This document shows positions 6,735-12,794 of a stretch of DNA of 39,064 bases, piece by piece. Position numbers and translations under genes: made by a program. Source of the DNA: a virus. The notes beneath the pieces were generated by a model. It worked only from the letters and a program-made list of their open reading frames with translations, ran no database searches and was not told the DNA's origin. The stretch covers positions 1 through 39,064 of IMG/VR virus record IMGVR_UViG_3300020735_000021; one strand, written 5' to 3'. Within the stretch, counting starts at the first letter, position 1, and each line of letters starts with the position of its first letter.

Positions 6735-6924
6735 GACAATCGCTGACATTCGAGCAGTGAATTATTGGGGTTGGGTAACTCCTATTTGGGATGGGTTCTC
6801 AGTACCCAAGCCTGAAAAGTACTGGTCAATCATTCGGCACGAGATCCAAACAAAGGACCCGTCAGGTACATGGACGCCTATTGAAGTTGTTGATGTGAAT
6901 AAGGATGGAACAAATGCAAATTGA
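6721..6924 (+). CDS. small protein of unknown function, 67 aa
   Basis: ATG 6721 lies seven bases behind AGGAG (6709-6713) and overlaps the previous gene by 14 bases. The product is rich in Trp (WGWVTPIWDGF, YWSIIRHE, TWTPIE) and beta-like. The frame is open upstream but only the 6721 start has a ribosome site. No family recognised. Confidence 0.55.
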   Translation: METIKTIADIRAVNYWGWVTPIWDGFSVPKPEKYWSIIRHEIQTKDPSGTWTPIEVVDVNKDGTNAN

Positions 6925-7147
6925 AATTGATGACTCGATTCTTGATAATATTATTGTTGAACGGTTCAAGAAGGATTATGTTTCTGCACAGGATGACATC
7001 CATCGTCTCTTGAGTAAGGGATTCGTTCATGATTACGAACGAGAAGACCTTTGGATGTTCAAGGAAACAGCAGATGCTCTTGAGGTTCTTCTTCGTTACT
7101 ACATGTACCGTCCAGAGGCTGATGCTTGGATTAGGGATCACTCATGA
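6914..7147 (+). CDS. conserved small T4-like phage protein
   Basis: ATG 6914 is preferred over ATG 6905 because AAGGA (6901-6905) is eight bases upstream of it and the resulting N-terminus MQIEIDDSILDNIIVERFKK resembles a small protein often present in T4-like phages. The 77-residue product is helical, ending with a segment ADALEVLLRYYMYRPEA that also recalls that family. Function unknown. Its stop overlaps the next start by four bases (ATGA). Confidence 0.6.
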   Translation: MQIEIDDSILDNIIVERFKKDYVSAQDDIHRLLSKGFVHDYEREDLWMFKETADALEVLLRYYMYRPEADAWIRDHS

Positions 7148-7566
7148 ACCGTAGATCGTTCTTCTCCTTTCTTCCAGCAGCACCATTTGGTATACTAATG
7201 GCTGCTGAAGCTATGGCAAAGACATCACCAGCGTCAATGGCTCCTGTAAAGGAATTAATGACGTTGACTGCTCATAAGCCACCAGCTCCTACTCCAAAGT
7301 ATCCTGAATGGTCTCAAACATTCATTGGTGGTGGAGGTGGTGGTGGCTCTGGTAGATATCTTCAAGTTGTTGATGCTGGTGATGGTTGGGCTACTGATTA
7401 CATTGCTTTAACACAGCCACACAATATTGTTCTAGGAGAAGGTATGAAGATTGAAAGTTCTCCTAATCAATTTGATGAAGAAACCAAGGTTGCTATGTCT
7501 GTTGGTAAAGATGGACACCTATGGCTGAAGATCAACGATGAGTGGAAGCGAATTGTTACCGAATAA
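7144..7566 (+). CDS. exported protein with Tat-like signal and glycine run
   Basis: The 140-residue protein begins MNRRSFFSF followed by a hydrophobic stretch ending in AEAMAKT, which fits a twin-arginine (Tat) signal with an Ala-x-Ala cleavage site near residue 25. After a Pro-rich linker comes a run of seven glycines (IGGGGGGGSG), then a compact beta-rich C-terminus (YLQVVDAGDGW ... DGHLWLKINDEWKRI) that resembles short domains seen in phage fibre or decoration proteins. Start ATG 7144 overlaps the preceding stop. Export to the periplasm through Tat is inferred; a phage protein using Tat would be unusual, so the signal may instead be a simple Sec signal with two arginines. A tmRNA promoter begins two bases after the stop. 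Confidence 0.6.
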   Translation: MNRRSFFSFLPAAPFGILMAAEAMAKTSPASMAPVKELMTLTAHKPPAPTPKYPEWSQTFIGGGGGGGSGRYLQVVDAGDGWATDYIALTQPHNIVLGEGMKIESSPNQFDEETKVAMSVGKDGHLWLKINDEWKRIVTE

Positions 7567-7568
7567 GC

Positions 7569-7597
7569 TTGACTTTCGCTAAATGATACACTATACT
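7569..7597 (+). promoter_or_regulatory. sigma70-type promoter of the tmRNA gene
   Basis: TTGACT at 7569-7574, a 17-bp spacer and TATACT at 7592-7597. The predicted start near 7604 is just upstream of the acceptor piece of the tmRNA. Confidence 0.85.
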
Positions 7598-7604
7598 AAA
7601 TATA

Positions 7605-7914
7605 TTGCTTGGTTGTTGAGGCGTAAAGAATAGACAGTTTGGACGGGAGTGCAAATCTCCCCACCTCCACCATAAGCACTAACGCATTAGCTGCACCAGA
7701 AATGCCGTATGCAGGGGAATGTAAGTCGAGTAGTGCTTATGATGGGGGTGTATAGGTTCGACAGGCTGTGATAAAGTTACGATTAGACTAAGTAAACTCG
7801 TAAATGCAACATATGCATCAAACGACAATGTTCCTTATTCAGCAATGAAAGTTGCTGCTTAATTAACTGAGTCTGCGGTCTGACAGGGAACCGTATTACC
7901 TAATCCCTGTCGCC
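7605..7914 (+). ncRNA. ssrA: circularly permuted two-piece tmRNA
   Basis: The gene has the permuted order of alphaproteobacterial tmRNA. The acceptor piece comes first: T-arm GGGAG-TGCAAAT-CTCCC (7645-7661), then the 3' acceptor strand CACCTCC (7662-7668), A and an encoded CCA (7670-7672). An excised loop follows, closed by an 11-bp inverted repeat (7671-7681 with 7731-7741). The coding piece begins at 7744 with GGGGGTG, which pairs with the CACCTCC of the first piece, followed by the GGTTCGACAGG D-analogue. CAGGCTGT (7762-7769) pairs with ACAGTTTG (7634-7641) to form helix P2. The tag frame ends at TAA 7860-7862; read from GCA 7806 it is ATYASNDNVPYSAMKVAA, or from GCA 7815 ASNDNVPYSAMKVAA. 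A stem of 8 bp closes the 3' end. With SmpB it would rescue stalled ribosomes and mark products for proteolysis. The mature ends are estimates. Confidence 0.92.
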
Positions 7915-7922
7915 TTATTTTT
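7882..7922 (+). terminator. 3' hairpin and T-run of the tmRNA
   Basis: GACAGGGA (7882-7889) pairs with TCCCTGTC (7904-7911), followed by a T-rich tract up to 7922. It may serve both as the last helix of the tmRNA coding piece and as an intrinsic terminator. Confidence 0.6.
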
Positions 7923-8118
7923 CCATTTGCATACCCTGAACATTGACGTATTCTAAAACTTTGAATTTGAAGGTTTCTGGTCTTTTCTTATACGCTCGTT
8001 TCATCATTTCGTTCGAACAAATATAAGAGTCATTGACTTTACCGTAATGACCGCCAACGTAGAAAAACTTCGCTTTGGTGTCGTACCAAATGTAAACGTA
8101 ACCTGTATAAATATGCAT
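7915..8118 (-). pseudogene. truncated GIY-YIG-like endonuclease fragment
   Basis: The minus-strand frame encodes 67 residues from ATG at 8118, eight bases behind GGGAG. It contains GYVYIWYD, then FYVGGHYG, matching the GIY and YIG blocks of GIY-YIG nucleases, and further residues (CSNEMMKRAYKKRP) resembling mobile T4-like phage proteins of this class. The frame stops at 7915 inside the T-run of the tmRNA 3' end, far short of the length of a working homing endonuclease and without the usual catalytic Glu and DNA-binding region. It is therefore most likely a remnant, cut at the tmRNA boundary. A short intact protein of unknown use cannot be excluded since the start and ribosome site are intact. 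Confidence 0.65.
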
Positions 8119-8189
8119 AGCTGTATCTCCCAACTGAGTATAGAGTCAGTGGATATTGGTAGTATCGCGACTGACATTCTATTTAGTAC

Positions 8190-8218
8190 TTGACTTTTTT
8201 TAACAAGTCAGGTATTAT
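8190..8218 (+). promoter_or_regulatory. sigma70-type promoter of tRNA-Arg
   Basis: TTGACT at 8190-8195, a 17-bp spacer and TATTAT at 8213-8218 (a TATAAT at 8216-8221 would need a 20-bp spacer). It would drive tRNA-Arg and, by read-through, the outer-membrane protein gene. Confidence 0.7.
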
Positions 8219-8226
8219 AATACTAA

Positions 8227-8303
8227 GGTTCCTTAGCTCAGCTGGATAGAGCATCAGACTTCTAATCTGAGGGTCGTTGGTTCGAGTCCAACAGGAATCG
8301 CCA
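8227..8303 (+). tRNA. tRNA-Arg (anticodon UCU)
   Basis: A complete cloverleaf: acceptor GGTTCCT with AGGAATC, D-arm GCTC/GAGC, anticodon stem TCAGA/TCTGA with loop CTTCTAA (anticodon TCT), T-arm GTTGG-TTCGAGT-CCAAC, discriminator G and an encoded CCA at 8301-8303. It reads AGA (and AGG). AGA is the main Arg codon in the AT-rich structural genes of this phage but is expected to be rare in a GC-rich rhizobial host. Confidence 0.95.
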
Positions 8304-8338
8304 TATTATGTGTGTTTAACAAACGAAAAGGAAAAAAT

Positions 8339-8887
8339 ATGAAGCGTACAATCACTACTCTTGCTATTTTGGCTGCAGCAGTAACTTCAGCTGTTGCGTC
8401 AGATCTTCCTAGCAAGATTTCACCAGCTGCACCTGCACCAGTATTTACTCAGTCTAACTACTATGTTGGTGTTAATGCTGGTACAGATACTGCTACTAAG
8501 AAGATTTATTCTGGTGGCATTACTGCTGGTGCAACTGTCCTTCCATATCTTGCAGCAGAAGCTGCTTATGATTTCGGATACGCGAAGGATGCCGTTAAGG
8601 GTTATCATCAGAAGACAGATAGTCTTGCTCTTAACGTAATTCCTCAGTACAAGGTTTTTGGTACTGATTTTACTGCTTACGCTCTCGCTGGTGTAGGTTA
8701 CAAGTATGATGCTATCACTTCTAACACAACTAAGAATGACGCATTCTATAATGTTGGTGGTGGTCTCAAGTACGAGTTCGTCAAGAATATTGATCTTGAC
8801 GCTCGTTATCGTTATTCTGATGCTCTTAAAACAACTGATAAGAACTCAGATCAGCGTATCACACTTGGCGTAGACTACAAGTTCTAA
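8339..8887 (+). CDS. Omp25-like outer-membrane beta-barrel protein
   Basis: The 182-residue protein starts at ATG 8339 behind AAAAGGAAAA. It has a Sec signal (MKRTITTLAILAAAVTSAVA) cleaved before SDLPSK, an N-terminal Pro/Ala linker, and alternating beta strands (YYVGVNAGTDT, AEAAYDFGYA, TAYALAGVGYKYD, YNVGGGLKYEF, LDARYRYSD, ITLGVDYKF) ending in Phe, the signal for insertion by the Bam complex. This matches the small eight-strand barrels of the OmpA/Omp25 type common in Rhizobiales, where such proteins often begin with a DLP motif after the signal. The gene follows the tRNA and ends in its own terminator. Acquired host genes of this type may alter the cell surface, e.g. block superinfection, but this is inference. 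Confidence 0.8.
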   Translation: MKRTITTLAILAAAVTSAVASDLPSKISPAAPAPVFTQSNYYVGVNAGTDTATKKIYSGGITAGATVLPYLAAEAAYDFGYAKDAVKGYHQKTDSLALNVIPQYKVFGTDFTAYALAGVGYKYDAITSNTTKNDAFYNVGGGLKYEFVKNIDLDARYRYSDALKTTDKNSDQRITLGVDYKF

Positions 8888-8892
8888 AATAG

Positions 8893-8920
8893 AATGGCTG
8901 GGTAATTCCAGCCATTTTTT
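8893..8920 (+). terminator. intrinsic terminator after the outer-membrane protein gene
   Basis: AATGGCTGG (8893-8901) pairs with CCAGCCATT (8908-8916), loop of six, followed by Ts to 8920. It separates the tRNA/outer-membrane unit from gp33. Confidence 0.85.
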
Positions 8921-8943
8921 AATTATTGATTGAAAGATACATT

Positions 8944-9165
8944 ATGATTCAAATGAATAGTAATTTCGTTGATGAAGTAGAAAAGCTTTGTCGTGCTAAA
9001 AATATGGACTACATCGATGCAGTAGTTCTTTGGTGCGAAAAAAATAAATTAGAAGTTGAATATGCTGCCTCGTTGATTAAAAAAGATCCTGCTATCAGAG
9101 AGAAGATTCAGGTCGAGGCGGAGAACCTAAACATTCTCAAGCGTGGAGCGAGATTGCCAATATGA
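8944..9165 (+). CDS. 33: late transcription coactivator, gp33-like
   Basis: The 73-residue protein starting at ATG 8944 lines up with the conserved part of T4 gp33: FVDEVEKL, then MDYIDAVVLWCEKNKLE (T4 has MSYLEATTAFLEEN), then IKKDPAIREKIQVEAENLNIL. T4 gp33 binds the flap of the RNA polymerase beta subunit and, with the sigma gp55 and the sliding clamp, directs transcription from late promoters. The C-terminus is short (KRGARLPI) as in gp33 of T4-like phages of cyanobacteria. Gene order supports the call: gp33, gp59 and gp32 lie close together as in T4. It overlaps the next start by four bases. No gp55 is in the window. Confidence 0.8.
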   Translation: MIQMNSNFVDEVEKLCRAKNMDYIDAVVLWCEKNKLEVEYAASLIKKDPAIREKIQVEAENLNILKRGARLPI

Positions 9166-10415
9166 AAACGTATATCCTTTACATTGACAAAGAATTGTCT
9201 CGTAATTATGCTTCTGAATGTAGAGACAGCGTAATCAAGTTTAATCTTGATGTAATTATGCACGAAGGATTGTGTGATAAGCAAAACAGAGAGCTTACAC
9301 GCATGACAGGTTTGAATATTCGAACAGTCGAATATTCATCAGAATATTGTGGCACTGTAGGTCATTTTCAAATTTGGAAGCAAATTGCCGAGTCCGGCGA
9401 AATTGGCGTCGTTCTTGAACATGATTGTGTAGTCGTTGGTAATTATAATAATTTAACTGTTAATGATGGGGAAATTCTTTTCCTTGGTCCAAGATTGTTT
9501 GACAGATCTCAATATGTTTTCCCTACTGATTCAGAGGTTGATTATCATGATGTTGGGTATTATAATGGTGCCCATGCATATGCTATTACAGCAAACACTG
9601 CTGCTATGCTTCTTGCAGAGCTTGATCGTACCAAAACGATTCTGATGCCTATCGATGGGTTGCTTGGTTTGAAGAATAAATTCAATATGAAACTAAAGAC
9701 AGTTGATCCTTCTTTTGTTATTTCAGAAATCGGCAATCATCGCAAGTCATTTAATTTCGATCAACCAGATATAACGAATCGCTACTACTTCCCTAAGTTT
9801 TTAAGTGGTGTGGCAGATCAAACTACCCTACCACCAATTGCAGAATATAAATTTACAACAGATTGGTTTACAGAACATATACCTCATTGGCTTAAAACTT
9901 TTAATTTAGTTGATAAAGATATTAGAAAACCTCTTCGTATTCTCGAAGTTGGAGCATATGAAGGTAGATCTACCTGTTGGATTTCTGATAATATGTTGAC
10001 ACATTTAGATAGTCGTTTAGATGTTATTGACACATTTGAAGATTGGATTGATCATCCAAATGAAACAGAAGATCGTGTGTATAGATACTTTATACAAAAT
10101 ATTTCTTTATCTAAAAATCCAGAAAAAATTAAACCATACCCCGGTGATAGCCGTGTTTATCTTCCTTCTTTCTTGAAAGAAGATAGGAAATACGATTTCA
10201 TTTATATTGATGGAAATCATAATACTGAAAATGTTATAAGTGATGGTCTTGCTGCATATCATTTGCTCAAAAGTGATGGTGTAATTATTTTTGATGGTTA
10301 TGAATTTACTCAAAATAATGTTCAAACTGTAAAGATAGCTCTTAACAAGTTGGAAAAAATGCTTGATATTCAACCTATACTTACTAGCTGGCAAAGGTCG
10401 TATGTAAAGAAATAA
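9162..10415 (+). CDS. glycosyltransferase and SAM-methyltransferase fusion
   Basis: A 417-residue two-domain protein. Residues 1-200 look like a GT25-type glycosyltransferase (LPS biosynthesis family): VVLEHDCVV at 83-91 in place of the donor-binding acidic motif, then YNGAHAYAI at 134-142 and a conserved PIDGLLG segment. From about residue 255 there is a class I methyltransferase (Methyltransf_24-like): LEVGAYEGRST (261-271), an acidic DVID strand end, and FIYIDGNHNTENV, then VIIFDGYEF. Together they could glycosylate and methylate a sugar on the host surface or on phage DNA or protein; the sequence does not choose. Start ATG 9162 overlaps the gp33 stop (ATGA), so they share a transcript. 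A second, shorter gene model is not supported. Confidence 0.7.
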   Translation: MKTYILYIDKELSRNYASECRDSVIKFNLDVIMHEGLCDKQNRELTRMTGLNIRTVEYSSEYCGTVGHFQIWKQIAESGEIGVVLEHDCVVVGNYNNLTVNDGEILFLGPRLFDRSQYVFPTDSEVDYHDVGYYNGAHAYAITANTAAMLLAELDRTKTILMPIDGLLGLKNKFNMKLKTVDPSFVISEIGNHRKSFNFDQPDITNRYYFPKFLSGVADQTTLPPIAEYKFTTDWFTEHIPHWLKTFNLVDKDIRKPLRILEVGAYEGRSTCWISDNMLTHLDSRLDVIDTFEDWIDHPNETEDRVYRYFIQNISLSKNPEKIKPYPGDSRVYLPSFLKEDRKYDFIYIDGNHNTENVISDGLAAYHLLKSDGVIIFDGYEFTQNNVQTVKIALNKLEKMLDIQPILTSWQRSYVKK

Positions 10416-10448
10416 ATAAATGGTAAACCAAAAAATGAGGAGACTGAC

Positions 10449-10919
10449 ATGTACCTCAAGACGATCGGTAAACCATTTAAAGTTGAATTGAAACTATGCA
10501 AAGATGCACTTAAATTTTATGGTCATCATCTTTTAGGTGAAAATTTATATCATAAAGTTCGTGTAACTTTGCATTTCGATAAATCATTAACTAAAAAAAA
10601 TGAATATGCTCTATGTGAATGGGAAGACAATAATCATAGAGCTAAAGAATTTAAAATAACAATCGATCCATCATTGGGCAAACGCAACATGCTGTTGGCG
10701 CTAGCGCATGAAATGGTTCATGTTAAACAATACGCTAAAGGCGAGTTGAGAGATTATCTCAAAACAACTAAGAGTAGGTGGAAGTCTGAAATTATTGATC
10801 CTGAAGAAGTAGATTATTGGGATCATCCATGGGAAATTGAAGCGCATGGTCGCGAAAAAGGTTTATACGTTCGTTATATTCAACATGAAAGAGGAGTGAT
10901 TGATGGGCAAACGTGTTAG
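10449..10919 (+). CDS. SprT-like zinc metalloprotease
   Basis: A 156-residue protein starting at ATG 10449 behind GAGGAG. It contains HEMVH at residues 87-91 (the HExxH zinc motif) within a helix AHEMVHVKQ, and a downstream WEIEAHGRE helix whose Glu or His could be the third ligand. The layout recalls SprT/SprT-like metallopeptidases, including a family found in T4-like phages. Substrate is unknown; the SprT family includes proteases acting on DNA-protein crosslinks and the gene lies next to gp59 and gp32, so a role at replication forks is an attractive but untested idea. It ends 18 bases into the start of the next gene. Confidence 0.72.
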   Translation: MYLKTIGKPFKVELKLCKDALKFYGHHLLGENLYHKVRVTLHFDKSLTKKNEYALCEWEDNNHRAKEFKITIDPSLGKRNMLLALAHEMVHVKQYAKGELRDYLKTTKSRWKSEIIDPEEVDYWDHPWEIEAHGREKGLYVRYIQHERGVIDGQTC

Positions 10920-11172
10920 AGCATATGTAGAAACAGAAGTTGATGTTGACCTAACCGATTTCGAAGAAGATGATATCGTTGAGTATCTTGAGGGTCAGGG
11001 TTATACTGTTATGGAAGGTAAAAATAATTCTACCTTTGATAATTTGGCTGATCTTGATAAAAAAATTTGGGAGCTGTATCTATTGTATACGTCAGAAAAT
11101 GGTGCTGGTTACGCAATGGAAATTGCTTTGGGTAAGTTTTTTGCCGAATATTACAACAAAGTTAGTGTATGA
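10903..11172 (+). CDS. acidic protein of unknown function, 89 aa
   Basis: ATG 10903 is chosen because GAGGAG (10891-10896) is six bases upstream. The first half is acidic and beta-rich (AYVETEVDVDLTDFEEDDIVEYLEGQGY), resembling small T4-like proteins that precede replication genes; the second half is helical. It overlaps the metalloprotease by 17 bases and its stop overlaps the gp59 start. No family confirmed. Confidence 0.55.
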   Translation: MGKRVRAYVETEVDVDLTDFEEDDIVEYLEGQGYTVMEGKNNSTFDNLADLDKKIWELYLLYTSENGAGYAMEIALGKFFAEYYNKVSV

Positions 11173-11750
11173 TGTCAGCATTCGAAGTTTATAAAGAGTA
11201 TGTGGCTCTTAAGAACCACTTTACAAAACCATCATACAATTACCACAAATATAATGGCAAAAGTAAGCTATCGTTTGATTCTTTTGATATCAGAAAAGAT
11301 AAGCTATACTTTATGAAGGTTGCGAAACATCCTGATCCACGAAATTATATTTTAGCAAATCTCGTTGAAAATCCTAAAATTTGGATAAAGGAAATTGCAT
11401 TTTCTCCTGATGCAGGAACAGTATATATGGATTGGTCTAAGCGACAGCAATCGCTTATGTACCTCTTCAAAGAAGAATTGTCTAAGCTGAATGAGAATTT
11501 CGATTCAAACTTCAAAGCTGAAAACAATAGTCATCCATATGTTATCAAACTTTTCATTCGAAAAGAAATTAGTTTTGAAACATTGGTGATTCTAGTTGAC
11601 TTGGTGAAGTGTACTTCATATTGGTCAAAGAAATTTGCATATGACCCTACTATCGACGAAATTCTTAACAAGATCAATAAGTATCGTCCATTCTTAGAGT
11701 ATGATCGAGAAAAGGCGAAGAATATTGTTCTTGACAAATTCGGCGAATAG
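11169..11750 (+). CDS. 59: gp59-like loader of DNA helicase
   Basis: A 193-residue protein matching T4 gp59 (217 residues) along its length: FEVYKEYVALKNHF near the N-terminus, then YHKYNGKSKLSFDSFDIRKDKLYFMKV (T4: KYNW...KRRDKYFFQKL), YILANLVENPKIWIKEI, KRQQSLMYLFKEEL, SHPYVIKLFIRKEISFETLVIL (T4: SSYIFKLLQSNIISFETFILL) and the ending DREKAKNIVLDK. Gp59 brings the replicative helicase gp41 onto gp32-covered forks. It lies immediately upstream of gp32 as in T4. Start is ATG 11169 (or the next ATG at 11172), overlapping the preceding stop. The gp32 promoter is embedded in its last codons. Confidence 0.9.
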   Translation: MMSAFEVYKEYVALKNHFTKPSYNYHKYNGKSKLSFDSFDIRKDKLYFMKVAKHPDPRNYILANLVENPKIWIKEIAFSPDAGTVYMDWSKRQQSLMYLFKEELSKLNENFDSNFKAENNSHPYVIKLFIRKEISFETLVILVDLVKCTSYWSKKFAYDPTIDEILNKINKYRPFLEYDREKAKNIVLDKFGE

Positions 11751-11759
11751 AACTATAAT
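11731..11759 (+). promoter_or_regulatory. consensus sigma70-type promoter of gp32
   Basis: TTGACA at 11731-11736, a 17-bp spacer and TATAAT at 11754-11759: a full match to consensus. It begins in the last codons of gp59. Confidence 0.9.
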
Positions 11760-11765
11760 AAATAA

Positions 11766-11834
11766 TGTTGGTGCTTCGGTGCTGATACAAAAATACAATC
11801 AATATTATCAATACATCAAATACGGAGAATACAA
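11766..11834 (+). promoter_or_regulatory. gp32 leader, possible autoregulatory operator
   Basis: The ~69-base leader contains a 39-base stretch without any G (11785-11823) directly before GGAG and the ATG. T4 gp32 represses its own translation by binding cooperatively to an unstructured AU-rich leader; this region has the same character. I see no clear pseudoknot at its 5' end. Confidence 0.4.
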
Positions 11835-12764
11835 ATGGTAGATTTTTCTAAACTCAAGGCTATGTCTGGTAAGAAGTCCCTCGAGTCTCTTACAGCTGAA
11901 CTCACCAAGATCACTGGTAATCAGTTTGACAATTCTAAGGATGACCGTTTCTGGTATCCTAATGTGGACAAGGCTGGCAATGGCTATGCTGTTATCCGTT
12001 TCCTCCCTGCTCCTGGTGACGAAGATACGCCATTCGTGCGCATGTTCAATCATGGATTCAAGGGTCCAACTGGTTCTTGGATGATTGAGAATTGCCCGAC
12101 TACTAAGGGAGCTGGTCATAAGTGTCCTGTTTGCGAACAGAATACTGAGCTTTGGAACAGTGGTATTGAATCAGATAAGAAGATTGCATCTGAGCGTAAG
12201 CGTAAGCTTTCTTTCACCAGCAATATCTATGTGATTACCGATCAAAATAACCCAGAAAACGAAGGTAAGGTATTCTTGTTCAAGTACGGCAAGAAGATCT
12301 TTGATAAGCTTAATGAGGCTATGAATCCTCAGTTTGCTGATGAAGACGCTATGAATCCTTTTGATCTTTGGGCTGGCGCTAACTTCAAGTTGAAGATTCG
12401 TAATGTAGAAAGCTATCGCAACTATGATAAGTCAGAGTTTGCGAAGCCTGGTCCTCTTTCAGAGGATGATTCTGAGATGGAATCGATTTGGAAGAAGGCA
12501 CATTCTCTTCAGGATTTCCTTGCTCCTACGAACTTCAAGTCTTATGATGAGTTGAAGGGTAAGTTGGTAAAGGTTCTTGGTTTGGATAATTCCACTCTTG
12601 GAATGACTCCAGCAGCTGCTCGCGCTAAGGTAACTCTAGATGAAGAAGCTGTAACTGATACTCCTTGGGAAGCTCCTCCGAAGGTTAAAGCTGCACCTGC
12701 ACCTAAGTTTGATGAGGACGAGGATGATGAGTCCTTGGAATTCTTTAAGAAGTTGGCAGAGTAA
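11835..12764 (+). CDS. 32: gp32-like single-stranded DNA-binding protein
   Basis: The 309-residue protein carries the zinc ligands of T4 gp32 with nearly the same spacing: His73, Cys87, Cys97, Cys100 (T4 His64, Cys77, Cys87, Cys90) in MIENCPTTKGAGHKCPVCEQ. The N-terminus has a basic stretch (SKLKAMSGKKSLESL) as in the cooperativity region, the core has DRFWYPNVDKAGNGYAVIRFLP, and the C-terminus is acidic (KFDEDEDDESLE), which in T4 recruits partner proteins such as gp59. It coats single-stranded DNA in replication, recombination and repair. It has its own consensus promoter and a strong terminator and is likely abundant; it uses GGT, AAG and CTT codons heavily. Confidence 0.95.
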   Translation: MVDFSKLKAMSGKKSLESLTAELTKITGNQFDNSKDDRFWYPNVDKAGNGYAVIRFLPAPGDEDTPFVRMFNHGFKGPTGSWMIENCPTTKGAGHKCPVCEQNTELWNSGIESDKKIASERKRKLSFTSNIYVITDQNNPENEGKVFLFKYGKKIFDKLNEAMNPQFADEDAMNPFDLWAGANFKLKIRNVESYRNYDKSEFAKPGPLSEDDSEMESIWKKAHSLQDFLAPTNFKSYDELKGKLVKVLGLDNSTLGMTPAAARAKVTLDEEAVTDTPWEAPPKVKAAPAPKFDEDEDDESLEFFKKLAE

Positions 12765-12770
12765 AATTAA

Positions 12771-12793
12771 GGGGAGCTTCGGCTCCCCTTTTT
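12771..12793. terminator. bidirectional terminator between convergent operons
   Basis: GGGGAGC (12771-12777), loop TTCG, GCTCCCC (12782-12788), then TTTTT. An AT-rich flank also gives a T-run on the minus strand, so it can end both gp32 transcripts and the late minus-strand operon, whose last stop codon is at 12795. Confidence 0.9.
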
Positions 12794-12794
12794 G

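Noticed and set aside
8106-8113. TATAAATA late-promoter match on the plus strand
   Set aside because: It lies in the codons of the GIY-YIG remnant and such an 8-mer is expected a few times by chance in this AT-rich window; kept only as a weak possibility for late expression of the outer-membrane protein.
11766-11784. Hairpin or riboswitch at the start of the gp32 leader
   Set aside because: The repeated GGTGC and GGTGCT strings are direct, not inverted, so they do not pair.
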